Source: DASQPR01 sp035713725 (GTDB lineage: Bacteria; Actinomycetota; Actinomycetes; Mycobacteriales; Micromonosporaceae). Taken from it: DNA of 8,622 bases. The notes beneath the pieces are model-generated. The model was given only the letters and a program-made list of their open reading frames with translations, did no database searches and was not told where the DNA came from. The stretch is taken from assembly GCA_035713725.1 (NCBI GenBank), contig DASTMZ010000039.1, forward strand, positions 1-8,622. Reading direction: 5' to 3'. Positions 5,854 to 8,622 of the stretch are shown here, piece after piece. The position numbers were made by a program, and so were the translations under genes. Position 1 is the first letter of the stretch; every line of letters starts with the position of its first letter.

Positions 5854-6471
5854 ATGGCTCGCCTTGGCATCCGTCGACACGCTGTGACATTGTTCGGCGC
5901 ACTGGTCGCCGCGGCGCTGCTCGCCGCCGGCTGTGCGCAGGGCGGCGGTCAGCTCGCCTCCGGCCGGGTGGTGGCACCCGTCGAACCCGGTGCGTCCGGC
6001 GCGACACCCGGGCCGTCGACCCGACCCTCGCCGACCGCGTCGAGCCAACCGATTCCGAAGCCACCGGGCCGGGCGGCGACCAACGCGATCCCGTCCAGCG
6101 CCACGGAGGTCATTGCCACCCTCACCACCGCTCAGCTCACCGCGATCACCGACCGCGATGTGTTCGGGCCGGTCACCGTGCGGAACGCGAGCGTGGTCGC
6201 CAAGGCGGCCGCCGCGATCAACTCGCAGGAGGTGTCCCGCGTCGGGCCCATCCATTGCGCGATGCAGGGTCCAGGCGCCATGACACTGCAGTTCCGGACG
6301 TCGAATGGCACGGTGCTCGCGACCGCTGTGATCAACACATCGGGCTGCCCTGGCGTGATGGTGCGGCCGGCGAGCGGCGGTGTGCTGACCCTCTCCGGCG
6401 GCGCCGATCTGGTTGCCCAGCTCGAGTCGATCCTCGGGGTGGACTGGCCGCGTCCGAGCGGGCAGAGCTAG
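5854..6471 (+). CDS. Putative lipoprotein of unknown function
   Basis: The 205-residue protein has a lipoprotein signal peptide. It starts MARLGIRRHAV with basic residues, then a hydrophobic core (VTLFGALVAAALLAAG) and a lipobox with Cys27 (LAAGC), so it should be lipid-anchored to the outer face of the membrane. A disordered Pro/Ser/Thr/Gly-rich linker (about 40-82) leads to a small C-terminal domain (about 84-198). That domain has two cysteines, Cys135 (PIHCAM) and Cys165 (TSGCPG), well placed for a disulfide, and beta-rich segments such as MTLQFRTSNGTVLATAVINT. I do not recognise a named family; secreted actinobacterial proteins with a similar paired-Cys beta domain exist. ATG 5854 is the only start giving a proper signal peptide. 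The gene converges with pepN and ends within a 16-bp repeat that gives it two successive stops (TAGTAG). Confidence 0.75.
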   Translation: MARLGIRRHAVTLFGALVAAALLAAGCAQGGGQLASGRVVAPVEPGASGATPGPSTRPSPTASSQPIPKPPGRAATNAIPSSATEVIATLTTAQLTAITDRDVFGPVTVRNASVVAKAAAAINSQEVSRVGPIHCAMQGPGAMTLQFRTSNGTVLATAVINTSGCPGVMVRPASGGVLTLSGGADLVAQLESILGVDWPRPSGQS

Positions 6472-6503
6472 TAGCAGGCAGAGCTAGTAGCAGGCAGACC
6501 TAG
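6461..6503. repeat. 16-bp tandem duplication at the convergent gene ends
   Basis: GGCAGAGCTAGTAGCA occurs twice exactly (6461-6476, 6477-6492), followed by a partial copy GGCAGACCTAG (6493-6503, 10 of 11 bases). The first copy contains the stop of the lipoprotein gene and the partial copy contains the stop (complement of 6500-6502) of the aminopeptidase gene. AGCTAG (6482-6487) and CTAGCT (6500-6505) could pair as a weak hairpin with a 12-nt loop, but this is not a convincing terminator. Confidence 0.85.
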
Positions 6504-8622
6504 CTGCTTGCGCTGTCGCGCCGCTGCGCGTCGAGCGATCGAGCCAGTTCGGCGCGCTCCTCGCTGAGCAACCGCCGCAACGTGGTCGGCAGGTCGTCGG
6601 CGGCCAGCAGGGCATCCGTACGGTCGAGAGTGTCCGTGGACACGAACAGCCGCGGGTAGAGGCCGCTCGCGATGGTACGGCCGATCTCCGTCGTACGGTT
6701 CGCCCACACCGTACGGATCACGTCGAAGTATCCGTCCACGTACGGCCGCAAAAGCTCGACCTGCGACGACTGCACCATGCCCACGCCGGCCGGATTGCGC
6801 CGCACGCCGCCGATGATCCGCTCCTGTGTGCGGTTCGGCAGGTCGGCGCGATCGATGACCGATGCCCACGCGGCCGCCTTGGCCTCGGCGGTCGGTCGCG
6901 CGGCGAGGGCGCCGGCCGCGTTCTCGTTGCCGGCCGTGGTGTTGTCGCGCAGCCGTTCCGCTTCGATCTCGGTGGCGTCGAGACGACCGGCGCGGGTGAG
7001 CGTGCCGACGAGCGCCCAGCGCAGTTCGGTGTCGACCACCAGCCCGTCGACAACCGACGAGGCGGCGTTGCGCGAACCGTCCTGCTCAAGGTCGTCCGAT
7101 TCCAGGCGCAGCGTCGCGGCGAGCGCGAGGTCGTCATCGTTGGACGCCAGGCGGCAGAACAATCGGGCCCACGCGAGCTGGAGGTCGCCGCCGGGCGCAC
7201 TGGTCATCATCCGGTCGCGGGCGGCCGCGGCTACCTTGGCCGTGGTGGCGGCACGCGCCGCCGGGTCGACGTACGACTTGACCGCGGTGACGAGATTCGT
7301 GTGCAGCAACTCCACCACACCGATGTCGGTCTCGCGGTCGATGCCGCCGAGAACCATCGCGACGTAGTCACGCGCCCGCCACTCGGCGCTGCGCACCATG
7401 TCCCACGCGGCGGCCCAGCACACCGCGCGGGCGAGCGAGTCGCGCAGCGATCCGATGCCGTCGCGCACTGTGGCGATGGACCGAAGGTCCAGCCGGATGC
7501 GGGCGTACGTGAGGTCGTCGTCGTTCAGCAGCACCAGCGGCGGCCGCGTCCGGCCGACCATCGCCGGCACCTCGGTCCGCGCGCCGACCACGTCGAACTC
7601 GACGCGGTCCACGCGCGTCAGTCCGTCCGGAGTGTGGTCGTAGAGGCCGACGGCGACGCGGTGTGACCGCAGCGTTCCGGTGCCGGTCGCGCCCGCCACC
7701 GTGGGCGCGTCCTGCTCAATCGCGAACGACGTGAACCGACCGTCGTCGACGGTGAAGGACGGTCGCAGCGCGTTCGGCCCGGCCGTCTGGAGCCAGTCGC
7801 GCGACCAGCTCGACAGCTCGCGTCCCGACGACTGCTCGAGAGCGGCGAGCAGATCAGCGAGCGTGGTGTTGCCCCACGCGTGGTCGACAAAGTAGCGGCG
7901 GGCACCGGCGAAGAACGCGTCCGCGCCGACCCACGCGACGAGTTGCTTGAGGACCGCGGCGCCCTTCGCGTACGTAATGCCGTCGAAGTTGAGGGCGACA
8001 TCGTCGAAGTCGCGGATGTCGGCGACGATCGGGTGGGTCGACGGCAACTCGTCCTGCCGCAGCGCCCACGCCTTGTCTTCGCTCGCGAATCCGGTCCACG
8101 CGTCGCGGTAAGCGGTGGCGTCGGCGAGGCACCGTACGGACAGATATGTGGCGAACGACTCCTTCAACCACAGGTCGTCCCACCACCGCATGGTCACCAG
8201 ATCGCCGAACCATTCATGGGCGATTTCGTGGGAGATGGTAATGGCGACGGACTTCTTTTGGCTTAGCGATGCGGTTTGCTGGTCGAGCTCAAGATCGACT
8301 TCGCGGAATGTAATCAAGCCGACATTTTCCATGGCGCCGGCGGAGAAATCCGGAAGGCCGATCAGGTCAAGCTTGCCGTAGGGATACTTGATGCCAAAAT
8401 ATTTGTCGAAATACGGCAGGAAGTTCTCGCTGGCTTCGAGGGCGAATTGTCCGAGGGCTTTCTTTCCCGGCACGGTATAGACACGAATGGGAATGCCGTC
8501 GGCCGAGCCTTCGACATACTCAAAATTGCCTACGGCAAAAGCGACGAGATACGACGAGATCTTTTTCGTTGGCGCGAAGCGAACCAGGTGTTTGCCCTCC
8601 GTGGCCGGTTTATCGGAAAGGG
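6500..8622 (-). CDS. pepN: Aminopeptidase N, M1 zinc metallopeptidase (5' end beyond the window)
   Basis: The frame is open from its stop to the right edge (707 codons visible). The N-terminal domain is cut off and the GTG at 8473 is internal, since coding sequence with M1 features (SSYLVAFAVGNFEY) continues upstream of it. In order the sequence shows the substrate-binding GAMEN motif (8324-8338), the zinc motif HEIAH (8216-8230) with the third ligand Glu 19 residues on (8159-8161, in WLKESFA), and the catalytic Tyr in GITYAKG (7970-7972). An ERAP1-type helical C-terminal domain runs from about 7560 down to the stop. The enzyme removes N-terminal amino acids from peptides in the cytoplasm. 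The part after the zinc motif resembles actinobacterial PepN; the part before it resembles M1 enzymes of other phyla and has much lower GC3, pointing to a chimeric gene. Confidence 0.94.
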   Translation of the reverse strand, partial: LSDKPATEGKHLVRFAPTKKISSYLVAFAVGNFEYVEGSADGIPIRVYTVPGKKALGQFALEASENFLPYFDKYFGIKYPYGKLDLIGLPDFSAGAMENVGLITFREVDLELDQQTASLSQKKSVAITISHEIAHEWFGDLVTMRWWDDLWLKESFATYLSVRCLADATAYRDAWTGFASEDKAWALRQDELPSTHPIVADIRDFDDVALNFDGITYAKGAAVLKQLVAWVGADAFFAGARRYFVDHAWGNTTLADLLAALEQSSGRELSSWSRDWLQTAGPNALRPSFTVDDGRFTSFAIEQDAPTVAGATGTGTLRSHRVAVGLYDHTPDGLTRVDRVEFDVVGARTEVPAMVGRTRPPLVLLNDDDLTYARIRLDLRSIATVRDGIGSLRDSLARAVCWAAAWDMVRSAEWRARDYVAMVLGGIDRETDIGVVELLHTNLVTAVKSYVDPAARAATTAKVAAAARDRMMTSAPGGDLQLAWARLFCRLASNDDDLALAATLRLESDDLEQDGSRNAASSVVDGLVVDTELRWALVGTLTRAGRLDATEIEAERLRDNTTAGNENAAGALAARPTAEAKAAAWASVIDRADLPNRTQERIIGGVRRNPAGVGMVQSSQVELLRPYVDGYFDVIRTVWANRTTEIGRTIASGLYPRLFVSTDTLDRTDALLAADDLPTTLRRLLSEERAELARSLDAQRRDSASS

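Noticed and set aside
8471..8473. GTG 8473 as the start of pepN
   Set aside because: The frame remains open to the window edge and encodes recognisable M1 sequence upstream (SSYLVAFAVGNFEY), so the true start lies outside.

Overview
The window is high-GC DNA with G/C-rich third codon positions, GTG starts, short AT-rich -10 elements close to start codons, and the gene order thyX-dapA-RNase J. This order is typical of Actinomycetia (compare Mycobacterium tuberculosis Rv2754c-Rv2753c-Rv2752c). The order or genus cannot be fixed from the sequence alone.

Layout, left to right. (i) On the minus strand lies the start of a DUF4097-type protein (1-193, cut by the window edge). Upstream of it is a 165-residue ribbon-helix-helix (RHH) protein (334-831) of the kind often labelled 'HicB family antitoxin'. 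(ii) A 169-bp divergent region (832-1000) holds five palindromic octamers related to TGACGTCA, spaced 10-12 bp apart. They overlap a probable leaderless promoter of the RHH gene, so this looks like an autoregulatory operator. (iii) On the plus strand come thyX (flavin-dependent thymidylate synthase), dapA (lysine/diaminopimelate pathway) and an RNase J gene. Between dapA and the RNase J gene is a 22-codon ORF made of 15-bp repeats. Its start overlaps the dapA stop and its stop overlaps the RNase J start, suggesting a translational relay. (iv) A minus-strand FAD-dependent amine/amino-acid oxidoreductase (4570-5745) converges on the RNase J gene with only 16 bp between stops. (v) A divergent plus-strand gene encodes a small lipoprotein of unknown function (5854-6471). 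(vi) A minus-strand M1 aminopeptidase N (6500-8622, N-terminus beyond the window) converges on the lipoprotein gene across a 16-bp tandem duplication.

ThyX and DapA supply DNA and cell-wall/lysine precursors, and RNase J processes RNA; their linkage is a conserved actinobacterial arrangement. The RHH and DUF4097 genes probably form a separate self-regulated unit. The most notable observations are the helically phased TGACGTCA array, the ATGA-to-ATGA mini-ORF between dapA and the RNase J gene, and a composition and family shift inside the aminopeptidase gene that suggests a chimeric origin. No RNA genes, insertion sequences or CRISPR arrays were seen.
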